Source of the DNA: Rhabdothermincola salaria
GTDB lineage: Bacteria; Actinomycetota; Acidimicrobiia; Acidimicrobiales; Acidimicrobilacustridaceae
NCBI RefSeq assembly: GCF_021246445.1
Contig: NZ_JAJQXW010000002.1
Coordinates: 62,001-126,000, forward strand
Direction of reading: 5' to 3'
Length of the DNA: 64,000 nt
In this document: positions 8,641-17,005 of the stretch, one piece after another
How positions within the stretch are numbered: the first letter of the stretch is position 1
Layout: the number at the start of each line of letters is the position of its first letter
Position numbers and translations under genes: made by a program
The notes under the pieces: generated by a model
Told to the model about the DNA's origin: nothing
The model's database searches: none
The model's input: the letters and a program-made list of their open reading frames with translations, nothing else

Positions 8641-8683
8641 CGTCCCCGTCCCGAGGGGGTCGGCCGGGACGCGGCGCTGCGGG

Positions 8684-9427
8684 TCAGGCCCTTCCGTCGA
8701 GGAGTGAGGGATCGGCCCGCAGCTCGGCGCGGACCATGGCCTCCCAGAAGCCGATGAAGCCGTTGCCGTCGCTCTTGGCCATGCGGTCGAGCCACGAGGC
8801 CGGCAGCGAGGTGCGCAGCTCCCCGCCGGCGGCCCGCACGTGCCAGGCCCGCTGGCAGCGCTGCTCGAGCGCCACCGCCCGCTGGTGCACGGCCCGCACG
8901 GTGGAGCCGAGCACGAACACGCCGTGGCCGGCCAGCAACGCCAGCTCGGCGCCGCCCATGGCCTCCACCGCCGCCCGCGCCGCATTGGCGTTGTCGACCG
9001 CGCCCTCGTACTCGTCGACGAGCACCAGCTCGCCGCCGCCGAGGCTCGAGCTCTGGTCGAGCGCCGGGGGCACCTCGCCCATGTCGGCCCACACGGTGCC
9101 GTAGAGCGGGTGGCTGTGCATGGCCACCCCCACGTCGGTGCGGAGCTTGTGCAGCTCGAGGTGCAGGGGGATCCCGAGGGGCACCGGCCAGTCGCCCTCG
9201 ACCACGTTGCCCTCGAGGTCGATGCGGATCACCTGCTCGGGCCGCAGCTCGTCCCAGGTGATCAGCCAGGGGTTGCACAGCAGGGTGCCGTCGCCCTGGT
9301 TGATGGTGATGTGGCCGGCGAGGTGGTCGTTGTACCCCTCGCGCCACAGGGCCCGGGCCAGCAGCGCCAGCTCTTCGCGGGGCGTGACGTCCGGCAGCAG
9401 CTTCTCGGCGGTCGGGGTGAAGGCCAT
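8684..9427 (-). CDS. Class II aldolase/adducin family protein
   Basis: A 247-residue protein of the zinc-dependent class II aldolase/adducin fold (relatives: fuculose-phosphate aldolase, ribulose-phosphate epimerase). Metal-binding histidines are visible in HSHP near residue 105 and HGVF near 170; NDHLAGHIT near 33 matches the N-terminal substrate loop. It could catalyse a retro-aldol or decarboxylation step. GAGGAG precedes the ATG. Only 38 nt separates it from the upstream amidohydrolase, so the two are probably co-transcribed. Confidence 0.88.
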   Translation of the reverse strand: MAFTPTAEKLLPDVTPREELALLARALWREGYNDHLAGHITINQGDGTLLCNPWLITWDELRPEQVIRIDLEGNVVEGDWPVPLGIPLHLELHKLRTDVGVAMHSHPLYGTVWADMGEVPPALDQSSSLGGGELVLVDEYEGAVDNANAARAAVEAMGGAELALLAGHGVFVLGSTVRAVHQRAVALEQRCQRAWHVRAAGGELRTSLPASWLDRMAKSDGNGFIGFWEAMVRAELRADPSLLDGRA

Positions 9428-9465
9428 GGTGGCTCCTCGGTCGATCGGCGGTGGTGGCGGCTCGC

Positions 9466-10764
9466 TCAGCGAGAGCCGGCGGTGGCCGGTGCCGGCGGTG
9501 CGTAGGTGCGCCAGGTCTCGAGGTCGCGCTCGTCGGCTCGGCGACCGACATGGGTGACGGTGTCCACGTCGGGCGACTCGGCCCGCAGGGCGGCGACGGT
9601 GCAGCGCTCACGGGGCCGGACGGCGAAGGGGTCGAACTGGAAGGCCCGCATGGCGTTGCCGTGCAGGATCTTGTCGGCCTGCTCCTGGGTGAGCCCGGCG
9701 TCGATGGTCTCCATCAGGAACTCGGGGGCGTTGGGCCAGGTCGAGTCGGAGTGCGGGTAGTCGGACTCCCAGCAGACCATGTCCTCGTCGAGGTGCCCGA
9801 TGAGCTCGGCGCCCACCGGGTCCTGGATGAAGCACACGTAGGTGCGTTCGAGGAAGACCTCCGACGGCAGCCGGCCCTCGGGCATCTCGGCCTGGGTCCA
9901 GCCGTGGTGGCGCTTGTAGACGTGGTCGGCCCGCTGCAGGAAGTGGGGCAACCAGCCGATGTCGCCCTCGGACAGGGCGAAGCGCAGGTCGGGGAAGCGC
10001 TGCCACCAGTTCCCCCAGACCAGGTCGCCGGCGGCGTAGGCCGAGCTCATGCCCGAGAGCGTCATGGGCACGCTGGCCGGCGCGTCGTGGGAGGTGAAGG
10101 CGCTCTTGCCCGACGAGCCGATGTGCATGCAGATGACCGTGCCCAGGTCCTGGCAGGTGGCGAAGAGCCGGTCCCAGTGGTCGGTGTGCAGCGACGGGTG
10201 CCCGAGCGGCTCGGGGTTCTCGGGGAAGGTGATGGCGTGGCAGCCCTTGTCGGCCAGGCGCTGCACCTCGGCCACCGCCCGCTCGACGTCGAAGTAGGGC
10301 ACCAGGCCGAGGGGGATGAAGCGCTCGGGGTGGGCCGCGCACCAGGTGTCGATGTGCCAGTCGTTGTAGGCCCGGATCATGACCTCGTTGACGTCGGCGT
10401 CGGGTCCCTGGTTGAGGACCTGGCCGGCGAAACCCGTCCAGTTGGGGAAGTTGAGGCCGGCCAGCTGTCCGCCGGCATTCATGTCGCGCACCCGCTCGTC
10501 GACGTCGTAGCAGCCCGGCCGCATGTGCTCGTAGCGCAGGGCGTCGACGTTGTAGAGCTCGGGCGGCTTGCCGGCCACGGCGTTCAGACCGAGGTTCCGC
10601 CCCCGGATGTCGCCGTAGTACCACTGCTGCACCGCCCCGTCCTTCTCGTCGCGCACGACGGGGGTGAGTTCCCGGTACTTCTCGGGCACGTGGCCCTCGA
10701 ACATGTCAGCCGGCTCACAGATGTGGTCGTCGACGCTGATCAGGATGAGATCCTCGGCACGCAT
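9466..10764 (-). CDS. Amidohydrolase family protein (PF04909), paralogue 2
   Basis: A 432-residue amidohydrolase-2 protein. SVDDHICEP lies near residue 10, MHIGSSG near 217 and ESDYPHSDSTWP near 336, giving the expected D/H, H and D metal ligands. Among the four copies it is closest by eye to paralogue 1 (both begin with an ADDLILISVDDH-like sequence). Its ATG shares one base with the stop codon of the upstream amidohydrolase (TGATG at 10764), so translation of the two is very likely coupled and they may form a hetero-oligomer or act in sequence. Confidence 0.9.
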   Translation of the reverse strand: MRAEDLILISVDDHICEPADMFEGHVPEKYRELTPVVRDEKDGAVQQWYYGDIRGRNLGLNAVAGKPPELYNVDALRYEHMRPGCYDVDERVRDMNAGGQLAGLNFPNWTGFAGQVLNQGPDADVNEVMIRAYNDWHIDTWCAAHPERFIPLGLVPYFDVERAVAEVQRLADKGCHAITFPENPEPLGHPSLHTDHWDRLFATCQDLGTVICMHIGSSGKSAFTSHDAPASVPMTLSGMSSAYAAGDLVWGNWWQRFPDLRFALSEGDIGWLPHFLQRADHVYKRHHGWTQAEMPEGRLPSEVFLERTYVCFIQDPVGAELIGHLDEDMVCWESDYPHSDSTWPNAPEFLMETIDAGLTQEQADKILHGNAMRAFQFDPFAVRPRERCTVAALRAESPDVDTVTHVGRRADERDLETWRTYAPPAPATAGSR

Positions 10765-11954
10765 CACGGGAGGGTCCTCTCGGGCAGGGGGTGGCGGAAG
10801 AGCTTCGCGGCGTTCTCGCTGCACATCATCCGCAGCTCGTCGTCGGGGATGTGGCCCCAGGCCTCGTGGATGACGTCCTGCACGTCGGGCCAGGTGCCGT
10901 CCCCGTGGGGGTAGTCGGTCTCCACCATGATGTTCTCGACCCCGATGCGGTGGCGGGTGTCGATGGTGCTCGGGTCGTCGAGGCTGCAGAACCAGAAGTT
11001 GCGCTGCAGCACGTCGGCGGGGCGCACGTCCCAGCCCAGGCCGTACCCGGAGCGGTCGATGATGTTGTCGAGGCGGTCGAGCAGCATGGCCACCCAGCCG
11101 ATGCCGCCCTCGCTCATGGCGATCTTGAGGTCCGGGTACTCGACGGCCCAGCCCGACCACAGCCACTCGGCGGCCGACACCAGCGAGATGGAGCCGAAGA
11201 GGGTGGCGCCGAGCTGGAGGCTGGGAGCACCCGGCGGCGCCTCGTGCACCCCCGAGCTGCCCACGTGCAGGCAGATGACCGTGCCGGTGTCGACGCAGGC
11301 CTCGATGATGGGGCGCCAGTGGTCGCGGTCCCACAGCGACGGAAGGCCGATCTTGTGGGGCCGCTCGGGGAAGCTGATCGCCGTGAACCCGCGATCTGCG
11401 TTGCGGCGGATCTCGGCGGCCGCCGCCTGAGGGTCGGCCAGGTAGGCGATGCCGCCGGGGACGATGCGGGTGGGGTACGCCGAGTACCACTCGTCGTGGA
11501 GCCAGTCGTTCCAGGCCCGGGTGCACGCCTGGCCGACCTCGACGTCCTGGGCGGCGAAGAAGACCCGACCGCAGAACCCGGTGATCTGGGAGGGGAAGTT
11601 GAGGCTGGCCCAGACCCCGGCGATGTCCATGTCGCGGATGCGGGCCTCGATGTCGTAGCAGCCCGGGCGCATCTCGCTGAAGCGGGAGGGCTCGAGCTTG
11701 ACGGTCTCCTTGCGCCGGCCGGCGATGGCGTTCATGCCCACCTGGAGGAAGACCTGGCCCTCGAAGTGCCAGACCTCCTGGCCGTTGGCGTTGGCCACGA
11801 TCTGGGGTCCCCGCTCCTGGAGGCCCTCGGGCAGGTAGCGCTCGAACAGGTAGCCGGGCTCGACCACGTGATCGTCGACCGAGATGATCGTGTAGCGCAC
11901 CGGACGGGGCTCGGGCTCGGGCAGGAACAGCTCGGGGTCGAGTTCGAGGGTCAT
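10764..11954 (-). CDS. Amidohydrolase family protein (PF04909), paralogue 3
   Basis: A 396-residue amidohydrolase-2 protein with SVDDHVVEP near residue 25, LHVGSSG near 225 and ETDYPHGDGTWP near 345. It starts with an acidic, proline-rich lead (MTLELDPELFLPEPEP) not found in the other copies. The ATG follows GGAG. It is first in the leftward run amidohydrolase 3, amidohydrolase 2, class II aldolase, SDR. The upstream 131-nt gap to the alpha/beta hydrolase may hold its promoter; I see no clear element there. Confidence 0.9.
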   Translation of the reverse strand: MTLELDPELFLPEPEPRPVRYTIISVDDHVVEPGYLFERYLPEGLQERGPQIVANANGQEVWHFEGQVFLQVGMNAIAGRRKETVKLEPSRFSEMRPGCYDIEARIRDMDIAGVWASLNFPSQITGFCGRVFFAAQDVEVGQACTRAWNDWLHDEWYSAYPTRIVPGGIAYLADPQAAAAEIRRNADRGFTAISFPERPHKIGLPSLWDRDHWRPIIEACVDTGTVICLHVGSSGVHEAPPGAPSLQLGATLFGSISLVSAAEWLWSGWAVEYPDLKIAMSEGGIGWVAMLLDRLDNIIDRSGYGLGWDVRPADVLQRNFWFCSLDDPSTIDTRHRIGVENIMVETDYPHGDGTWPDVQDVIHEAWGHIPDDELRMMCSENAAKLFRHPLPERTLP

Positions 11955-12085
11955 GCGGGGCTCCACGGTCGGCCGACGTCGCCCGACCACCATCGCACGA
12001 CCGGGCCCTGCGTTGCCCGTCGACCCAGGGCTGCTCGCCCGGCGTTCCCCCCGCGGGTGGGTGGGGGGCCGGCGACGGCTGGTCG

Positions 12086-13039
12086 TCAGCCGAGGTGACG
12101 GCCCAGGAAGTCGGCGGTCACGGCGGCCGCCCGCTGGTGCTGGGGGCCGTCGTAGGCGCAGAAGTGGTGGCCCTCGACCATCTCGAGTTGCTTGGGCTCC
12201 GACGCCCGCTCGTAGGTGTCGAGGGCGACAGCCGTGGCCGCCACCCGATCGTCGGTGGCCACGACCATCAGCACGGGGGTGCCGTCGAGGCGTGGGGCGC
12301 ACACGGCCGGGTCGAACACCACGTCGGTGGCGTAGCGCATGGTGAACCGGTTCGCCCACCCCGCGTCGGGTCCCCGACCGAGGAACCACTCGGCGGAGTC
12401 GGCGTCGTCGAGGAAGCCGGGCACGTCGCTCCCCGGCTCGCGCACCACCGGGCCCTCCGGTGTGACCTCGACGGCGGGCGACACCGTGCCCTCGAGCGCG
12501 GCCCGGATGCCCTCGAACCGAGCCCGGGCGACCTCGGGGTCGAGGTCGGCGGCGTCGCCGATGCCGGCGAAGGGCACGTTGGCCACGACGGCGCGCACCC
12601 GCCGGTCGACGGCCGCCACGCACAGGGCCTCGCCGGCGCTGAAGCTCGACCCCCACAGGCCCAGGCGGTCGGCGTCGACCTCGGCACGGTCGGCCAGCCA
12701 ACCGAGGGCGACGCGCATGTCGAGCATCTGGGCCCAGGGGTCGAGCTCGCCTCGGGGTTCGCCGTCGCTGTCGCCCAGGTTGCGGTGGTCGTAGACCAGC
12801 ACGGCCAGCCCGGTGGCCGCGAACGCCTCGGCGAAGCCGGCCAGGCCCATGCGCCGGGTGGCCGAGAACCCGTGCGTCATCACCACCCCGGGCACCGGAC
12901 CGTCCGCCGCCGTGGCCGGCAGGTACAGCCACCCCCGCAGCACCGTGCCGTCGGTGGCACTGAAGGCCACGTCGGTGCGCGCCACCTCACCGCTCCCCGG
13001 TGTGGCGTCGGTGTTCGCGTCGGCGTCGGTGTCGGTCAC
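12086..13039 (-). CDS. Alpha/beta hydrolase (dienelactone hydrolase/acylpeptidase-like)
   Basis: A 317-residue alpha/beta-fold hydrolase. It has the oxyanion segment MTHGFSATRRMG near residue 60, the nucleophile elbow LWGSSFSAGEAL near 128, an acid in a VVATDDRV strand near 255 and the catalytic His in EGHHFCAY near 285. It may hydrolyse an ester, lactone or CoA thioester. The GTG start at 13039 is chosen because an AGGGGG ribosome site precedes it and the upstream extension is low-complexity. It is divergent from the Ltp-type thiolase at 13173. Confidence 0.85.
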   Translation of the reverse strand: MTDTDADANTDATPGSGEVARTDVAFSATDGTVLRGWLYLPATAADGPVPGVVMTHGFSATRRMGLAGFAEAFAATGLAVLVYDHRNLGDSDGEPRGELDPWAQMLDMRVALGWLADRAEVDADRLGLWGSSFSAGEALCVAAVDRRVRAVVANVPFAGIGDAADLDPEVARARFEGIRAALEGTVSPAVEVTPEGPVVREPGSDVPGFLDDADSAEWFLGRGPDAGWANRFTMRYATDVVFDPAVCAPRLDGTPVLMVVATDDRVAATAVALDTYERASEPKQLEMVEGHHFCAYDGPQHQRAAAVTADFLGRHLG

Positions 13040-13079
13040 GGGTGCCCCCTCAGAGTCGGTGTGCCGCCGGCAGCAGCGG

Positions 13080-13117
13080 CGCAGCGGCCATGGCGAGAGC
13101 GGCCGCAGCGGCCATGG
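13080..13117. repeat. Two 14-bp direct repeats in a divergent promoter region
   Basis: CGCAGCGGCCATGG occurs at 13080-13093 and 13104-13117, with a 24-bp period, between the divergent alpha/beta hydrolase and Ltp genes. Each repeat contains the palindrome GGCC and ends in CCATGG. A regulator binding two helical faces apart is possible; nothing identifies it. Confidence 0.45.
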
Positions 13118-13172
13118 TAGGAAGGCTCCGGGGCCCCGGTCGCCGGGACCCGCCACCACTACCTGGGGGACC

Positions 13173-14336
13173 ATGGCCAGCCATCCCTTCCACGACGTCG
13201 CCATCGTCGGCGTGCACAACACCGCCCAGGCCAAGGTGCTCGAGGGGCACGACGCTCGCAGCATCACGCTCGAGGCCGCCCTCGGCGCCCTCGACGACGC
13301 CGGGTTCGCCCCCGGCGACGTGGACGGCGTGGTCGGTCCCACCACCGCCGACTTCCTCTACCAGTCGCGTGGCGGGCCGATGTGGCGCTCGACCTCCGGG
13401 TTCGGCATCCCCGCCCTGCTCGACGGGGCCATGGCCATCGCCTGCGGCTTGGCCTCGGTGGTGCTCTACGCCACCGGCGGCGCCGGGTCCTACCGCGACC
13501 GCTCCGCCACCGCCCCGTGGACCCGGCCCACCAACGAGTACGTGCTGCCGTTCGGCATGTTCACCGCCGCCGAGTTCGCCCTCATGGCTCGCCGCCACAT
13601 GCACACCTACGGCACGCCGCCCGAAGCCCTGGCCCACGTGGCGGCGACCATCCGCAACAACGGCCACGTGAACCCGGCGGCCGTCTTCGCCGGTCGCGGC
13701 CCGTACACCGACCAGGACATCCTCGACAGCCGCATGGTCGCCGATCCCTTCCACCTGCTCGACTGCGCCATCAACTCCGAGGGCGGCTCGGCCCTGGTGC
13801 TGGCCCGCGCCGACCGGGCCACGGCAGCGGCCCGTGCCCCGGTGTGGATCCTCGGCGGCACCACCGACCACGTCGGTCCCGCCTACCAGCACCCGCCCTC
13901 CTGGGACCTCCCCGGGCGCGACGGGTCCGTGGCCGGCTGGGTGGGGCGCCGCGCCGCCGCCCAGAGCTTCGCCATGGCCGGTCTCGGACCCGACGACGTC
14001 GACGTGTGCGAGTTCTACGACCCCTTCAGCTTCGAGATCATCCGGCAGTTCGAGGCGTTCGGCTTCTGCGACGAGGGCGAAGGCGCCGACCTGGTGCTCT
14101 CCGGCGCCATCGAGCCGGGAGGACGTTGGCCGGTCACCACCGACGGAGGGCTGCTGTCGTTCAGCCACGGCGGCGGCGCCGTGCAGATGGTGCAACGGGT
14201 GATCCGTGGCGTCCACCAGCTCCGCGGCGAGTGCGCCACCATGCAGGTGGCCGACGCCGAGGTGGCCATGTGCTCGGGCGGGGGCTCCGGCGCGCTGTTC
14301 AACGACGTGATGCTGCTCGGCAAGGAGCGCCCGTGA
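13173..14336 (+). CDS. Lipid-transfer-protein-type thiolase/aldolase (Ltp family)
   Basis: A 387-residue thiolase-fold protein. The N-terminal nucleophilic Cys of true thiolases is absent (STSGFGIPA at that place), while the YDPFSFE motif near 290 and the HGGGAVQM segment near 335 match the Ltp/SCP-x branch. In mycobacteria Ltp2 pairs with a DUF35 protein to form a retro-aldolase that removes side-chain units in steroid degradation. Here the DUF35 gene follows with a GTGA overlap, so a stable complex is likely. The start ATG follows GGGGGA. Confidence 0.88.
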   Translation: MASHPFHDVAIVGVHNTAQAKVLEGHDARSITLEAALGALDDAGFAPGDVDGVVGPTTADFLYQSRGGPMWRSTSGFGIPALLDGAMAIACGLASVVLYATGGAGSYRDRSATAPWTRPTNEYVLPFGMFTAAEFALMARRHMHTYGTPPEALAHVAATIRNNGHVNPAAVFAGRGPYTDQDILDSRMVADPFHLLDCAINSEGGSALVLARADRATAAARAPVWILGGTTDHVGPAYQHPPSWDLPGRDGSVAGWVGRRAAAQSFAMAGLGPDDVDVCEFYDPFSFEIIRQFEAFGFCDEGEGADLVLSGAIEPGGRWPVTTDGGLLSFSHGGGAVQMVQRVIRGVHQLRGECATMQVADAEVAMCSGGGSGALFNDVMLLGKERP

Positions 14337-14752
14337 CCCTGCTGGTCCCCCAACCCGAAGGCATCCCCCTGCCCACCCCGTCGGAGTTCTCCGAGACCTA
14401 CTGGGAGGGGTGCGCCCGGGGCGAGCTGCGCTTCCAGCGCTGCCGCGACTGCGGGGCCGCCACCCACACCCCGGCGGTGATGTGCGCGGTGTGCACGTCC
14501 CGGTCACTCACGTGGGAGCAGTCGTCCGGCCTCGGTGAGGTCTACAGCTGGACCGTGGTGTGGCGACCCCCGACCGCCGACTTCGTCGTGCCCTACGCCC
14601 CGGTCATCGTGACCATGCAGGAGGGGTGGGAGCTGCTGAGCAACCTCGTCGGCGTCGACCACACCGAACCGCAGGTGGGCATGGCCGTCGAGGTGGAGTT
14701 CCACCCCGTGGGCGGGGGCGTGCAGCTCCCCTACGTCGCCCCGCGCCGCTGA
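14333..14752 (+). CDS. DUF35/OB-fold zinc-ribbon protein, partner of Ltp
   Basis: A 139-residue protein with an N-terminal zinc ribbon (CRDCG near 43 and CAVC near 57) followed by an OB-fold acyl-CoA-binding domain; this is the DUF35 (ChsH2-like) family. Such proteins form complexes with Ltp thiolase/aldolases. Its GTG start overlaps the stop of the Ltp gene (GTGA at 14333-14336), showing translational coupling. Confidence 0.9.
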   Translation: MTLLVPQPEGIPLPTPSEFSETYWEGCARGELRFQRCRDCGAATHTPAVMCAVCTSRSLTWEQSSGLGEVYSWTVVWRPPTADFVVPYAPVIVTMQEGWELLSNLVGVDHTEPQVGMAVEVEFHPVGGGVQLPYVAPRR

Positions 14753-14813
14753 GCGTCCGTCGGGGCGTGGTCGGCCCGCACCGGCGGCGCGGTGACGGAG
14801 TATTCCGGGGCGG

Positions 14814-15146
14814 TCAGGTGCGGCGAGGTCGCGACGGGCAGGCGCCGCCGGAGCGTTGGGCCCGGCGGATGAGGTGGAACCCGTAGCCGGTGCCCAGCAC
14901 CCAGGTGAGCGTGAGCACACCGCCGGCGACCCAGGCGTGGTCGCGCACCAGCGCTCCGGCCGACGTGCCGGCCAGCACGGTGGCGAGCACGCCGAGGCTC
15001 AGCGGGAGGTGGCAGGGGCACAACAGGAACGACCACAGCAACCACCGGCGGCCGTGGCGCTCGAGCGCGACCGTCTCCGCGGCCGGGGCGACGAGGCCGT
15101 CGACGACCGGGAGCGACGAGGTGCGGTGGGGAGCGTCGGTCGCCAT
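14814..15146 (-). CDS. MerE-like small membrane protein with CPCHLP motif
   Basis: A 110-residue protein with two hydrophobic segments (about residues 38-65 and 70-92). The first contains LLCPCHLPLSLGVLATVLAG; the CPCHLP motif followed by an AGT(S)AGA segment is the signature of MerE mercury/organomercury uptake proteins. The C-terminus is Arg-rich with one Cys. ATG 15146 is preferred to 15182, which would place the start inside the operator. It is isolated: no MerA, MerB or MerR gene is nearby. It may move mercury or another thiophilic metal; the CsoR-type operator upstream suggests copper or related stress. Family match is by motif; ion is unproven. Confidence 0.7.
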   Translation of the reverse strand: MATDAPHRTSSLPVVDGLVAPAAETVALERHGRRWLLWSFLLCPCHLPLSLGVLATVLAGTSAGALVRDHAWVAGGVLTLTWVLGTGYGFHLIRRAQRSGGACPSRPRRT

Positions 15147-15171
15147 GCAACCACTATACCCCCCGGGGTGT
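15147..15171 (-). promoter_or_regulatory. CsoR-type operator overlapping a leaderless promoter of the MerE-like gene
   Basis: Read on the plus strand, 15155-15171 is TATACCCCCCGGGGTGT, an inverted repeat of the kind bound by CsoR/RcnR-family metal sensors (A/T flank, C-run, G-run, A/T flank). On the minus strand it leads into TATAGT (15158-15153), then six bases, then the ATG at 15146. Transcription would therefore begin at or next to the start codon, with the operator covering the -10 region. No csoR gene is in the window. Confidence 0.6.
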
Positions 15172-15230
15172 CCATCCCGCACCGCTCACCACCGGGCAGG
15201 AGTCCCGGCGACCGTCGCGGGCCGGGCGCG

Positions 15231-15236
15231 TACAGT
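15231..15236 (+). promoter_or_regulatory. Candidate -10 element (TACAGT) of the crotonase-SDR operon
   Basis: TACAGT lies 44 nt before the crotonase ATG at 15280, inside a very G+C-rich stretch. A transcript starting about 7 nt downstream would include the AGGGGGA ribosome site. No recognisable -35 is seen. Confidence 0.35.
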
Positions 15237-15279
15237 GGCCGGGCGCCCCGGAGGAACCGGGTCGCGAGACAGGGGGAAC

Positions 15280-16062
15280 ATGGCCGCGGGACAGGTCCGA
15301 CTCGACATCGACGGTGCGATCGCCACCATCACCAACGACAACCCCGAGAAGCGCAACGCCTTCACCGACGACATGGATGCCCAGCTGTTCGCCATCCTCG
15401 GCGAGCTGCGTCAGCGCACCGACGTCCGGGCCGTCATCTGGCGGGGCGAGGGCCACTCGTGGTCGTCGGGTCGAGACGTGTCGGCCATCGGCACCAACAA
15501 GACCGAGCTCACCCACCACGAGCTGATGACCCGGGGGCACAAGGGCATCCAGCAGCTGTTCGACCTCGACGCCCCGGTCATCGTGGCCATCCAGGGGTGG
15601 GCCATCGGCGGGTCGTTCCAGCGGGCCCTCCTCTGCGACGTGCGCATCGCGGCCGAGGGAGCCCGGTTCATGCTTCCCGAGGTGGGCCACGGGGTGATCC
15701 CCGACACCGGCGGCATGGGCCGCCTGTTCCAGATGTGCGGTCCCGGGGTGGTCAGCGACATGGTGCTCACCGGCCGCCCCCTCGGCACCGAGGAGGCGCT
15801 GGCCCTCGGCATCGTGTCTCGGATCGTGGCCCCCGAGGACCTCGACGCCACCGCGCGGGAGATGGCCGAGAAGGTCGCCGCCGCCCCGGCGGTCACCGTG
15901 AAGATGGCCCGGCGCGTCATCCAGCACCTGGCCGAACCCGAGATCCGCACCTCCATGGCCGATGAGCTCGTCTACCAGACCTTCATCAACCAGTCCCAGG
16001 ACTTCGCCGAGTTCCGCGCCGCCCGGGCCGAGGGCCGCGAGCCTCGCTACACGGGGAGCTGA
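15280..16062 (+). CDS. Enoyl-CoA hydratase/isomerase (crotonase) family protein
   Basis: A 260-residue crotonase. The SWSSGRDVS and GWAIGGSFQRALLCD segments form the oxyanion hole. At the first catalytic position (rat Glu144) there is Gln (GGSFQ), while the second Glu is kept (FMLPEVGHG). One-glutamate crotonases are often isomerases or special hydratases, so the exact reaction is open. ATG follows AGGGGGA. The SDR starts 3 nt after its stop, so the two form an operon. Confidence 0.88.
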   Translation: MAAGQVRLDIDGAIATITNDNPEKRNAFTDDMDAQLFAILGELRQRTDVRAVIWRGEGHSWSSGRDVSAIGTNKTELTHHELMTRGHKGIQQLFDLDAPVIVAIQGWAIGGSFQRALLCDVRIAAEGARFMLPEVGHGVIPDTGGMGRLFQMCGPGVVSDMVLTGRPLGTEEALALGIVSRIVAPEDLDATAREMAEKVAAAPAVTVKMARRVIQHLAEPEIRTSMADELVYQTFINQSQDFAEFRAARAEGREPRYTGS

Positions 16063-16065
16063 CCC

Positions 16066-16980
16066 ATGACCGACACCGACGCCACCCCGCCCGCGCCCAC
16101 GCCCGCCCCCGGCCTCCCCGACGCGCCACCGCTCGGCGCGTCGGCCCTCCCCGAGGGCACCTACGACGGCACCGTGGTCTTCGTCACCGGCGGCGGCACC
16201 GGGCTGGGGGCGGCCATCGCCACCGAGTTCGCCCGCCTCGGCGCCTCCATCGTGATCGCCAGCCGCAAGCCCGAGCACCTCGAGGCCGGCCACGAGCGCA
16301 TCGCCGAGCTGGGGGCCCCGGTCGTCACCGTGGGCTGCGACATCCGAGACCCCGAGCAGATCGCGGCGGCGTTCGACGCCGCCGTCGAGGCCTTCGGCCT
16401 CCCGGACGTGCTCGTCAACAACGCGGCGGCGAACTTCCCGGTGCCGGCCGAGGACATGTCGCCCAATGCCTGGCGCACGGTGGTCGACATCACCCTCAAC
16501 GGCACGTTCTTCTGCGCCCGCGAGTTCGCCCGCCGCCACCTCGACGCCGGCACCCCGGGGTCGATCGTCAACGTCGGCGCCAGCTACGCCTGGACCGGTG
16601 GACCGGGGTTCGCCCACTCGGCGGCGGCCAAGGCCGGCGTCAAGAACATGGTCGAGACCCTGGCGGTCGAGTGGGGCCCCTACGGCATCCAGGTCAACGG
16701 CCTGGTGCCCGGCCTCATGCCCCACGAGGACATGACCGCCGACATCCAGGGCAACCTGGCGCGCACCAACGACAAGGACGCCTGCCAGCCGGCGCTGCGG
16801 GTCGGGCGACCTCGCGAGCTGGCCTGGGCCGCCACCTTCCTGGCCTCGCCCTACGCCCGCTTCATCAGCGGCCACACCCTGGTGGTCGACGGGGCCAACT
16901 GGCAGCGCCGCACGCTCACCAACCCACCCGTGGTCACCGTGCGCGACCAGATGGGCAAGGACCCCTTCTCCCTGGGATGA
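16066..16980 (+). CDS. SDR-family protein, 2,4-dienoyl-CoA reductase-like
   Basis: A 304-residue SDR with TGGGTGLGAA near residues 41-50, NNAA near 122 and HSAAAKAGV near 184-192. The catalytic Tyr of classical SDRs is replaced within HSAAAK while Lys is retained; this is the pattern of 2,4-dienoyl-CoA reductases. The C-terminal SGHTLVVDGANW is typical of the family. A 30-residue Pro/Ala-rich N-terminal lead precedes the fold. It follows the crotonase by 3 nt, which fits a role in reducing an unsaturated CoA ester. Confidence 0.88.
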   Translation: MTDTDATPPAPTPAPGLPDAPPLGASALPEGTYDGTVVFVTGGGTGLGAAIATEFARLGASIVIASRKPEHLEAGHERIAELGAPVVTVGCDIRDPEQIAAAFDAAVEAFGLPDVLVNNAAANFPVPAEDMSPNAWRTVVDITLNGTFFCAREFARRHLDAGTPGSIVNVGASYAWTGGPGFAHSAAAKAGVKNMVETLAVEWGPYGIQVNGLVPGLMPHEDMTADIQGNLARTNDKDACQPALRVGRPRELAWAATFLASPYARFISGHTLVVDGANWQRRTLTNPPVVTVRDQMGKDPFSLG

Positions 16981-17005
16981 CCCGTCCATCCCCGACCCGG
17001 AGGGG

